Below, in pieces: positions 1 to 5,190 of a stretch of 5,190 bases of DNA. Position numbers and translations under genes: made by a program. The stretch lies in the NCBI GenBank assembly GCA_031266495.1, contig JAISAX010000851.1, forward strand, positions 1 through 5,190, read 5' to 3'. Numbering within the stretch: the stretch's first letter is position 1; each line of letters opens with the position of its first letter. The notes beneath the pieces are model-generated. The model was not told the DNA's origin and did no database searches. It worked only from the letters and a program-made list of their open reading frames with translations. Source of the DNA: Opitutaceae bacterium. Its GTDB lineage: Bacteria; Verrucomicrobiota; Verrucomicrobiae; Opitutales; Opitutaceae.

Positions 1-70
<70 letters not shown>

Positions 71-272
71 AGGCGGCACTGCGTAACGTCAGTAACATCA
101 GTAGAGTAAGCCCGGCCCGTCGGCCATCGGTTTCATGTATTGATCCTATGTACTTTCGCGGGTTTGGCCGGACGTTTCTCCCTCTCGCAACCCGGTCGCC
201 GGACAGACGGGTTGCACCAAAAATTTGGCCCGCTCCGGAGGTCCTGCTTTCATCCGGTGTCAACATTCTCCG
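71..272. other. Non-coding region upstream of the pseudopilin gene
   Basis: No convincing gene is visible here. Short open frames starting near 140 and 148 have compositions unlike any exported or cytosolic family I recognise and are read over by the pseudopilin frame. The stretch holds the GTAAC-type repeat at 81-102 and a small GGCC/GGCC inverted repeat at 114-125. No clear sigma-70 promoter can be assigned by eye, although the pseudopilin promoter is likely to lie here. The nearest purine-rich motif (CGGAGG at 235-240) is too far from the ATG at 273 to act as its ribosome binding site. Confidence 0.5.
81..102 (+). repeat. GTAAC-type short repeat, two overlapping copies
   Basis: The motif CGTAACGTCAGT (82-93) is followed, with a two-base overlap, by GTAACATCAGT (92-102). 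The second motif recurs exactly, inverted, inside the hairpin after the propeller gene (4004-4014). The 16-mer at 81-96 matches the reverse complement of 4002-4017 at 14 of 16 positions. Related copies sit at 4104-4116 and 4175-4187. All copies are outside genes. The function is unknown; they could be remnants of a REP-like or miniature mobile element, or a protein-binding site. Confidence 0.5.
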
Positions 273-1058
273 ATGGGCAACTCTCCTCACCAACACCTGC
301 CTCCCGACTCCAACTCCAACTCCCGCCCGGACTCCGCGCTCCGGACCCTGAACTCACTCATCCAGACCAAATCGCCCTCTCGCGCCTTCACCCTTGTCGA
401 GCTTCTGGCCGTCATTGTCATCATCGGCATCCTGGCCGGTATCCTGATTCCGGTGACGGCCAAGGTCCGCCAGTCCGCCAATCAGGCGCAGGGAGCGTCG
501 GCCTTGCGGGGGTTGATGCTGGCGGTGTTTTTGTACGCCGACGAAAACCGGGGAACGCTTCCCGGTCCGATGAGCAACCAGCAATGGGTGGCCCGGCCCG
601 ATGCCAACCGGACCCAGTTCGTCTGGAAACTTGCTTCGTATCTCGACGCCGCCACCGATCCGCAGCCAGGCCAGATTGTCAGCTCCATCACGCCCCGGGC
701 GTTTCCGGGTATCCATGATCCGCAGACGGTCTCGCCCTACTTCGCGGTCAACAACCTGTTCTACGTTGACGAGCGAGGCGTCACCATCCGCTTCAAGCCC
801 TGGGGGGCGACAGGCGCCAGCTACTCCGACCAGGATCGTACACCCAAACAGCTCTCGACCGTCCCGCTGCCCGGACAGCGCGTGGCGGTGATCGATCTCG
901 ACGCCAGGCTCATGAGCGACGGAGGCACGCCGGTGGCCGGCACCGGCCCGTCGGTGGTGCCCACGCCGCTTTACGGAGGATCGCGCAATGCCGCCTTCTG
1001 GGACGGCAGCGCCAGGCGGGTGCCCGCCGACTTCAACCTTTGGCCCGATGCCCCGTGA
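273..1058 (+). CDS. Type II secretion-like pseudopilin with prepilin-type N-terminal cleavage/methylation domain
   Basis: This is a 261-residue pseudopilin. After a basic leader (K33, R37) comes the class III prepilin signal A38|FTLVE with the conserved Glu at +5 (E43), then a hydrophobic helix (about 44-60, ending ILIP). Known biology: such leaders are cut and N-methylated by a PilD-type prepilin peptidase, and the helix packs into a secretion pseudopilus. The globular part ends with NAAFWDG (239-245), which resembles the N..F.DG element common near the C-terminus of PVC pseudopilins. Ala rather than Gly before the cleavage site is unusual but tolerated in this group. The start is uncertain. 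ATG 273 gives a long low-complexity leader rich in Pro, Asn and Ser and lacks a Shine-Dalgarno site. TTG 225 would lengthen it further. CTG 348 would give a more ordinary 12-residue leader (236 residues). It stands 81 bases before the PEP-CTERM gene on the same strand. Substrate and partners are unknown. Confidence 0.9.
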   Translation: MGNSPHQHLPPDSNSNSRPDSALRTLNSLIQTKSPSRAFTLVELLAVIVIIGILAGILIPVTAKVRQSANQAQGASALRGLMLAVFLYADENRGTLPGPMSNQQWVARPDANRTQFVWKLASYLDAATDPQPGQIVSSITPRAFPGIHDPQTVSPYFAVNNLFYVDERGVTIRFKPWGATGASYSDQDRTPKQLSTVPLPGQRVAVIDLDARLMSDGGTPVAGTGPSVVPTPLYGGSRNAAFWDGSARRVPADFNLWPDAP

Positions 1059-1089
1059 ACCGCGTGATCCCCGTGAGCTGCGTGAGCCG
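1054..1089 (+). repeat. Four tandem 9-bp repeats spanning the pseudopilin stop codon
   Basis: Four units in exact register read CGTGAACCG, CGTGATCCC, CGTGAGCTG and CGTGAGCCG; every unit begins CGTGA. The first unit contains the pseudopilin stop codon TGA (1056-1058), and the other three lie in the intergenic gap. Each unit therefore supplies a TGA in the same frame, so the gene is followed by a series of back-up stops. It looks like a decayed microsatellite; no hairpin or terminator role is evident. Confidence 0.8.
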
Positions 1090-1139
1090 CGCGCCATGCT
1101 TTTCTTCCCGTTAGTATCCGTAAATAACATACAAAAACA

Positions 1140-1943
1140 ATGAAAAACACCTCATTCACATTGCCGCGCGCCCTGGCCGCGGCAGTTCTTGTCAACATCC
1201 TGATTCTTGCAGGCGCTTCCCGGACGACGGCGGCGACCGGCGTTGTGGCTTCGTCCGTGGACGCGCAACCGGGCAACGTTTACCTGGGCAACGCCTCCTT
1301 TCTTTCCACGGGCAACGGTTCCGACGGGGTCCAGGCACGAAAGAGAGGCGCCGACGGAACCGATTTGCGCGGCGTTTATCAGGCGTTCACATGGAATACC
1401 GCCGACAAACTCTCCTCGGTGGGCCTTCTGGTTTCACCCTCGTCCACAACGTCGGTGGATTCGAGTTTCCACTACACCGCAGACCAGACCTGGACGCTTG
1501 AAATCCTCCAGCTCAGAAGCTCGGTCAACGGCACCATCGACGGCACAGTGCTTACGGAGACGGTTTTGGTGGAAACGTCCGGCATTGTCGCCGGCAAGTA
1601 TCTCAACCTCGCCTTCAGCACACCGGTGACGCTCACCACCGGGTTCACCTATGCGATCAACCTTTACCCGTCGGATACCGTGGATCAGCGCGTTCTTTTT
1701 GCCATCGCCGGCAGCAAGTCCGCGCTCGGCGGAGGCCAGACCCTCGGGCCGTCCACGGCGTTCAACTTCCCGGCGGCAACCACCGATCTGACGTTTTACA
1801 TCACCACCACGCCGATGATCCCCGAACCCTCGCACCTCGCAACCGGTCTGGGATGCGTGGCGTTGCTCGCCATGATGACTCTCCGCCACCACCGCCACCG
1901 CCGCCACTGCCATCGCCACTGCCGCCACCACACCGCCGACTGA
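1140..1943 (+). CDS. PEP-CTERM sorting domain protein with a His/Arg/Cys-rich tail
   Basis: This is a 267-residue exported protein. Residues 1-32 form a Sec signal peptide (K2, R10, hydrophobic 11-26, likely cleavage after TTAA). The middle (about 35-225) is rich in Thr, Ser, Gly and alternating hydrophobics, suggesting a secreted beta-sandwich of unknown function. The C-terminus carries the sorting signal IPEPS (227-231), a hydrophobic segment (about 233-248) and basic residues. Known biology: exosortases recognise PEP-CTERM signals, process them and deliver proteins to the outer surface, often with exopolysaccharide. Oddly, the basic end is extended to 19 residues (249-267) dominated by His and Arg with two Cys, encoded by a CCACCG-type low-complexity tract. 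ATG 1140 is chosen because it begins the signal peptide; the bases before it are A-rich with no Shine-Dalgarno motif. The stop overlaps the next gene's start. The binding target is not known. Confidence 0.88.
   Translation: MKNTSFTLPRALAAAVLVNILILAGASRTTAATGVVASSVDAQPGNVYLGNASFLSTGNGSDGVQARKRGADGTDLRGVYQAFTWNTADKLSSVGLLVSPSSTTSVDSSFHYTADQTWTLEILQLRSSVNGTIDGTVLTETVLVETSGIVAGKYLNLAFSTPVTLTTGFTYAINLYPSDTVDQRVLFAIAGSKSALGGGQTLGPSTAFNFPAATTDLTFYITTTPMIPEPSHLATGLGCVALLAMMTLRHHRHRRHCHRHCRHHTAD
1883..1939 (+). repeat. CCACCG-type low-complexity tract at the gene junction
   Basis: Roughly 57 bases consist almost entirely of CCAC, CGCC and CTGCC units. In the frame of the PEP-CTERM protein the tract encodes the His/Arg/Cys tail. 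In the +2 frame it would encode a run of eight Pro followed by Pro/Leu/Ser, as an upstream extension of the propeller gene back to ATG 1853. That extension is rejected because the real signal peptide begins at 1943. Simple tracts like this are prone to slippage, so copy number may vary between strains. Confidence 0.7.
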
Positions 1944-3985
1944 TGCCGATGCTCCTCCTCCGCTCCACCCTTGTTTTGGCCACCGTTTTCTGGCTGGCGG
2001 GCATGTCTGCCAATGCCGCGGAAATCACCTGTGAAGTCACCTCGCCCGCATCACGCGGCCAGCCCGTCACGGTGACTTCCACCCTCACGGGACGCGTCCC
2101 CGGAGACTCCGTTCACCACTACATGCTCTGGCTGGAGAATCAGGACATTCCCGATGCCGTCCGGCTCGAAGGCCCCATGCGCATCCTTTCCGGCGACGAC
2201 AACAGGGATGGCGTGTTCGGGATCGATATTTCCGGATGGCGGGATGGTGTCTATACGCTCTTCCTGCGCGCCTACTATTTTGCCGCGCCGGGACGTCCGC
2301 CGGAGCGGCTCGATACCATGACCCGGCTGACCGTCAAAGGCGGTCCGCCACCTCCCGTCCTCAGGATCGAACCGTCAGCGACAACCCTCGTCGCGGGCCA
2401 GCCACTACAGTTGAAATTTGTAGTGGAGGGCAATCCCCGGGCAATGCCGGAGCAGGCGACGTTGATCACGCGCGGACAGCAGGTATCCACGGACCGGGAA
2501 ATCCCCCTCGACCGGACCGAACAAATCATCGCACGCTGGCCGGAGGCCGGGCCTGCAACAGGCGATGGCGGCGGCGGGAACGGAGAAGGAAGCGCCCGAT
2601 CCGGGACGCTGGAAATCGACACCACCGGCTGGCGTCACCAACGATTGAATACACTCGTCGTGAGCGGCTCCTGGCGGGCAAAAGCGAATCTCCCGCCCGC
2701 GTCCTTCACCATCGAGGTTCCGGCGATTACCGTGACCGGCCCTGGTGGCGTCCTGCCCCCGCGTGAAATGGTTTCGTGGAGGGGCAACCGCATCCTCCGG
2801 CTCATCGCGCCGGATGTCGCCGGCAGCATGAACACATTCACGTATCCCACCAACGCTTCCTGGAGAAAAGGCGGCGGCGAGGTGTTTTTCGAGAGCGACC
2901 GTCCCGGCCCTTCCGGCGCGGTGGTGGCGCCAGGCGAACGCCAGCTCCTCATGGCCGACATACAAACCGGAGCGCTCACCCACCTCGCCACCCTGCAACG
3001 GGAAGACACCGAAAAATACGGACGCGGCCATGTCCCGGCCTCCAGCGAGTACCATTTCGATTATTCGGCGGAAGCCGATCTGCTGGTTTATCATGACATG
3101 GCGGGGCACAACCTGTTTACGCTGAAACCCGGGCGACAGGCCGTCCCGGTCTGGCACATGGCCGAAGGCCGCATCGGAGACCCGCCCGCCATCTCGCGCG
3201 ATGGCACTCGCGTCGTTTTCTACGCCCTGTTCAACGGCCCCGGCCCCGACTCCGTTTTCGAAGGCAAGACGACCGGCGTGTTCACGCTGGAGATCGATCC
3301 GGAAACCGGATACGCCAAAGGTGTCCCGCGACTGGTTCACGCATATCCCTGGCGGGTGGTCTCCGGCAGCGACGCACGCGGACGCCCCCGGTCTATCGGC
3401 GTGAACCACGTGCAGTTCAATCCGCATGACAACACGAAGATCATGTACGCGCACGAAGGCATGTTTCAGCGTACCGGGGAACCCGAACATTTTCGCATCT
3501 GGCACATGAACGCCGACGGCACCCATCACCGCGCAATCGGGCGCGCCTGCGAACGCGAACCCGATTTCTACACGCATGAAGTTTATGGTCCTCTCGGCCG
3601 GTTCATCTATACGGCGTGGGGTTCCTCGCTGGTTCGCATCGATGTCGAAACCGACGAGGTTGACGTCCTTTTCAAACACCGGCCTCCGTTTCTGGTGGCG
3701 CACGTCGGAGTCAGTCCGGACGAACGCTGGCTCGTGGCCGACATCGCCCGCGGACTCGGGCAGGACAACGATGGCAATGCGGTCGGCGGGCTGTTCCTGA
3801 TCGAGGTGGCGACGCGGAAATCCTTTTTTCTCGCGGCGTGTCCCTCGGGGGCGCGGCATCCGCGACACCTGCATCCCGACTTCAGTCCGGACGGCCGGCG
3901 GGTGGGGTTCACCCTGGCGGACGGGAGGCGAGGTTCGCAAATCGCCTGGGTGGACATCTCCGATCTCGCAGGAGGCAACGAATAG
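1943..3985 (+). CDS. Secreted oligogalacturonate lyase-like (PL22-type) beta-propeller protein with duplicated N-terminal module
   Basis: This is a 680-residue exported protein. The start ATG 1943 overlaps the previous stop (TGATG) and opens a clear signal peptide (about 1-26, ending SANAA), so upstream ATG 1853 is not used. Residues 27-265 hold two Ig-like beta modules that both contain IDxxGWR (94-100 and 225-231), linked by a Gly-rich stretch (about 204-220). From about 285 onward, propeller-blade signatures appear (ISRDGTRVVF near 418, HVGVSPDERW at 587, FSPDGRRVGF near 647). Regions HVQFNPHD (489-496), AHEG (503-506), RIWHMNADG (518-526), THE (544-546) and HLHPDFSPDG (642-651) resemble oligogalacturonate lyase. 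That family beta-eliminates short pectin fragments using a His-coordinated metal. By remembered spacing, H587, H642 and H644 fit the metal His residues and R518 the base, while H639 sits where family members have Gln. The activity is inferred. Classical members are cytoplasmic and about 390 residues long. Otherwise it is a TolB/WD40-like propeller of unknown substrate. No sorting anchor is seen. Confidence 0.8.
   Translation: MPMLLLRSTLVLATVFWLAGMSANAAEITCEVTSPASRGQPVTVTSTLTGRVPGDSVHHYMLWLENQDIPDAVRLEGPMRILSGDDNRDGVFGIDISGWRDGVYTLFLRAYYFAAPGRPPERLDTMTRLTVKGGPPPPVLRIEPSATTLVAGQPLQLKFVVEGNPRAMPEQATLITRGQQVSTDREIPLDRTEQIIARWPEAGPATGDGGGGNGEGSARSGTLEIDTTGWRHQRLNTLVVSGSWRAKANLPPASFTIEVPAITVTGPGGVLPPREMVSWRGNRILRLIAPDVAGSMNTFTYPTNASWRKGGGEVFFESDRPGPSGAVVAPGERQLLMADIQTGALTHLATLQREDTEKYGRGHVPASSEYHFDYSAEADLLVYHDMAGHNLFTLKPGRQAVPVWHMAEGRIGDPPAISRDGTRVVFYALFNGPGPDSVFEGKTTGVFTLEIDPETGYAKGVPRLVHAYPWRVVSGSDARGRPRSIGVNHVQFNPHDNTKIMYAHEGMFQRTGEPEHFRIWHMNADGTHHRAIGRACEREPDFYTHEVYGPLGRFIYTAWGSSLVRIDVETDEVDVLFKHRPPFLVAHVGVSPDERWLVADIARGLGQDNDGNAVGGLFLIEVATRKSFFLAACPSGARHPRHLHPDFSPDGRRVGFTLADGRRGSQIAWVDISDLAGGNE
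2402..2426 (+). repeat. Perfect 8-bp inverted repeat inside the propeller gene
   Basis: CCACTACA (2402-2409) and TGTAGTGG (2419-2426) are perfect inverse complements separated by nine AT-leaning bases. It lies in the second N-terminal module and stays in frame. It could form a small hairpin in the mRNA, but nothing nearby suggests a regulatory role, and a chance or coding origin is quite possible. Confidence 0.4.
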
Positions 3986-3993
3986 CCGCGAAA

Positions 3994-4024
3994 CCCGCGC
4001 GTAACTGATGTTACGCGGCGCGGG
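3994..4024 (+). terminator. GC-rich hairpin 8 bases after the propeller stop codon
   Basis: The 5' arm 3994-4005 pairs with 4010-4014 and 4018-4024, giving 12 base pairs around a TGAT loop with a three-base bulge (4015-4017). A different register can absorb the bulge. The position directly after the stop codon and between convergent genes suits a transcription terminator or an RNA-stabilising 3' hairpin. There is no U-tract after it, so it is not a canonical intrinsic terminator. Its loop region carries the inverted copy of the GTAAC-type repeat also seen at 92-102. Confidence 0.5.
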
Positions 4025-4103
4025 CCGACGTGGAACAGGACATCCCTGCCCGCATCGCATGTAACAACAAGGGGCTTTGCTTATGAAGACCGCAAGGACC
4101 TGA

Positions 4104-4187
4104 CGTAACTTGAGATACGCCAATACTGTCCGCCTGGCGCGGGCGTCGCAAGCGTCGCCCCAACGGCCGATCCGCGTAACTTCAGAT
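4104..4187 (+). repeat. Direct pair of GTAAC-type repeats, 71 bases apart
   Basis: CGTAACTTGAGAT (4104-4116) and CGTAACTTCAGAT (4175-4187) match at 12 of 13 positions in the same orientation. Between them lies a hairpin (4141-4160). The arrangement of two near-identical short motifs bracketing a stem resembles a small palindromic or miniature element, but there are no clear terminal inverted repeats or target duplications. No open reading frame of useful length occurs here; the whole gap 3986-4198 appears non-coding. Confidence 0.45.
4141..4160. terminator. Small hairpin between convergent genes
   Basis: GGGCG (4141-4145) pairs with CGCCC (4156-4160). After a T-T mismatch, CG (4147-4148) pairs with CG (4153-4154) around a CAAG loop. 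It lies 39 bases beyond the stop codon of the - strand PEP-CTERM gene and could work for either strand. No U-rich stretch follows on either strand, so a terminator role is only suggested by position. Confidence 0.3.
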
Positions 4188-4198
4188 GGTTAGTGTAA

Positions 4199-5077
4199 TC
4201 ATGAGGTTTTTCCGGTGGCACGGAGAGAGGAGCGACGGAGTATCCAAAATATAGATACGAGCGCTCCGGTCACGATGACGGAAACCGCGGGTTCAGGGAC
4301 TGGTGTTGTGACAGTGACTGTGAAGGAGAGGTTGTCGAAGGAGCCGGCTTGCCCCTGATAGGCCCCGATCTTGATCGTCTGGATGGAGTTGATCTGGTCG
4401 GACGTCAGGGTGCCGACCAGGGAGCGTACGGCGGGGTTCCCCTCCGCAGTGCTCGCGTTGAGTGTCGTGACCGTCAGATTGTTGGTGGTCGCGTAGGTAT
4501 CCAGAGTGATTTTCACCGTCAGTGGTGTGCTGCCTGCCCTGTTGACTCCAGAGATGGAGCCGATGGAGTTACTGGCCTGGTTAGCGTAAGTGGTTATGCT
4601 GGCAGGTGTAGTCCAGTTGTCGTTACCGCGGCTGTAGGCCGTCATGCCAATGGCATTATTGAAAAATGCGGCGTCTGTGCCTGCCGATGATGTGGCAAAT
4701 CCGAAGGCAACCCAACTGTTGGCCCCTCCCCATATGGCGGCATACGTGATCGTCAGTTCGTAGATGCCCGAGTTGACGGTGATGTTCGCGGGGAGGTAAG
4801 CATTGGAACTGGCAGTCGTCCCGCCATCGCCCGGCTTCTCGGGAACCGCGACCTTGCTTCCGTCGATGGTCAGGTTGGACGATGAAATCCAACTCGCATT
4901 GGTCGCCCAGGAAGGAGCTTCCGGGCCGATAACAGGAGAGGAACCGCCAAGGTTTCCCGAGCGGTTAAAGTCATCCGAATAGATGGTGGTTGTAATGGAC
5001 GAGCCGTACAAGGGCGCGAGAACAGCCAGAGCAAGGACTCCAGCCGGCAGTATGGATTTTATGGTGTGTGTATTCAT
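4199..5077 (-). CDS. PEP-CTERM sorting domain protein, probable jellyroll-type secreted protein
   Basis: This is a 292-residue exported protein read leftward. Residues 1-26 are a Sec signal peptide (H4, K7, hydrophobic 9-23, small residues GSS at 25-27). The mature part starts with a YSDDFNRSG motif (33-41), is rich in Thr, Ser, Asn and Gly, and ends its globular domain with FDNLSF (247-252). That layout is typical of secreted concanavalin-like/jellyroll proteins in PEP-CTERM bacteria, although no binding residues can be named. The C-terminus has PVPEP (259-263), a hydrophobic segment (264-280) and RR (281-282), the full exosortase signal, followed by a short polar tail. ATG 5077 is chosen because it begins the signal peptide; there is no Shine-Dalgarno motif upstream. 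It converges on the propeller gene and so belongs to a separate transcript. Codon third positions look somewhat less GC-biased than in the other three genes. Function is unknown beyond surface location. Confidence 0.88.
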   Translation of the reverse strand: MNTHTIKSILPAGVLALAVLAPLYGSSITTTIYSDDFNRSGNLGGSSPVIGPEAPSWATNASWISSSNLTIDGSKVAVPEKPGDGGTTASSNAYLPANITVNSGIYELTITYAAIWGGANSWVAFGFATSSAGTDAAFFNNAIGMTAYSRGNDNWTTPASITTYANQASNSIGSISGVNRAGSTPLTVKITLDTYATTNNLTVTTLNASTAEGNPAVRSLVGTLTSDQINSIQTIKIGAYQGQAGSFDNLSFTVTVTTPVPEPAVSVIVTGALVSIFWILRRSSLRATGKTS

Positions 5078-5114
5078 GACGGAAACGGATTATGATGATG
5101 TGGTGATTGTTGTT

Positions 5115-5150
5115 GTGGATGCGGATGTGGATGCGGATGTGGATACGGAG
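5115..5150 (-). repeat. Three tandem 12-bp units upstream of the second PEP-CTERM gene
   Basis: On the + strand the units are GTGGATGCGGAT (5115-5126), the same again (5127-5138), and the diverged GTGGATACGGAG (5139-5150). Read in the gene's direction this is a CCACATCCGCAT-like, CA-rich stretch located 38-73 bases upstream of the start codon. It may be an unstructured leader or a slippage-prone promoter spacer; no promoter can be assigned with confidence. Confidence 0.75.
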
Positions 5151-5157
5151 GTGGCAG

Positions 5158-5170
5158 GTGTGTGTGTGTG
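5158..5170. repeat. GT dinucleotide microsatellite
   Basis: Six GT units plus a final G run directly into the terminal poly-G. The sequence from 5115 to the end becomes progressively simpler, which is a plausible reason for assembly to stop here. Confidence 0.8.
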
Positions 5171-5190
5171 GGGGGGGGGGGGGGGGGGGG
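5170..5190. other. Poly-G homopolymer at the contig end (probable artefact)
   Basis: Twenty-one G residues close the window. Together with the poly-C start, this makes the 3' end of each strand poly-G, as expected from two-colour sequencing read tails incorporated into an assembly. Because a GT tract precedes it, a few of the G residues could be real. Confidence 0.75.

Noticed and set aside
1054..1089. CRISPR-like array
   Set aside because: The units are 9 bp with no spacers; it is a plain tandem repeat.
354..1130. A 258-codon open frame on the - strand opposite the pseudopilin
   Set aside because: Its product starts in the 9-bp tandem repeat (Arg/Ser/Gly runs) and has no recognisable motif; it is a shadow of the pseudopilin frame.
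1853..1942. An upstream ATG that would add 30 residues, including eight Pro in a row, to the propeller protein
   Set aside because: The extension is the off-frame reading of the neighbouring gene's low-complexity tail and would bury the signal peptide that begins at 1943.
4083..4103. A six-codon frame (MKTART) preceded by an AAGGGG purine run
   Set aside because: It is too short to support as a gene, has no conserved context and lies in repeat-containing intergenic DNA.
2405..4123. A 572-codon open frame on the - strand opposite the propeller gene
   Set aside because: It is antisense to a gene with a clear signal peptide and family motifs. The translation is rich in Arg, Gly and His with no domain, as expected for the complement of a GC-biased gene.
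3986..4198. Insertion sequence or attachment site between the convergent genes
   Set aside because: There are short repeats and hairpins but no transposase remnant, terminal inverted repeats or target-site duplication.
5089..5094. A CATAAT hexamer on the - strand, a possible -10 element for the second PEP-CTERM gene
   Set aside because: There is no matching -35 element, and it lies only 12 bases upstream of the start codon, so the call would rest on a single AT-rich hexamer.

Overview
The window is GC-rich and looks like a complete short contig rather than a slice of a chromosome: it opens with 70 C and closes with 21 G. Read outward 5'->3', both ends are therefore poly-G, which fits a sequencing or assembly artefact better than biology. 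Gene content points to a Gram-negative member of the PVC group, most likely Verrucomicrobiota (Opitutales-like). The reasons are two exosortase-sorted PEP-CTERM proteins, a type II-secretion-like pseudopilin with the verrucomicrobial FTLVELLAVI signature, a secreted beta-propeller protein, and GC-biased low-complexity microsatellites around genes. The taxonomic assignment is inference; no rRNA or marker gene is present.

Layout. Positions 1-70 are poly-C, and 71-272 is non-coding apart from a short GTAAC-type repeat. Three genes then run on the + strand: a pseudopilin (273-1058), a PEP-CTERM protein (1140-1943), and a 680-residue exported protein whose C-terminal half resembles oligogalacturonate lyase (PL22-type beta-propeller; 1943-3985). 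The second and third genes overlap by one base (TGATG), so they are probably translationally coupled. Positions 3986-4198 are a convergent intergenic region with two hairpins and more GTAAC-type repeats. A second PEP-CTERM protein lies on the - strand (4199-5077). Its upstream region (5078-5169) is simple-sequence DNA leading into the poly-G end.

How it may work together. All four products carry export signals (one prepilin signal, three Sec signals), and two carry an exosortase C-terminal anchor, so this is a cell-envelope or extracellular locus. Pseudopilin, PEP-CTERM protein and carbohydrate-lyase-like propeller in a row suggests surface handling of polysaccharide (possibly pectin-derived oligosaccharide), but the substrate is not proven. 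No exosortase, prepilin peptidase, secretion ATPase, regulator, tRNA, rRNA, CRISPR array or transposase is visible.

The most interesting points are: the propeller protein, a signal-peptide-bearing and much enlarged relative of a normally cytoplasmic enzyme family, with a duplicated N-terminal module; the low-complexity CCACCG tract at the gene 2/gene 3 junction, which gives one protein a His/Arg/Cys tail; a four-copy 9-bp tandem repeat that begins exactly over a stop codon; and a dispersed GTAAC-type repeat confined to non-coding DNA. None of these amounts to a demonstrated new system.
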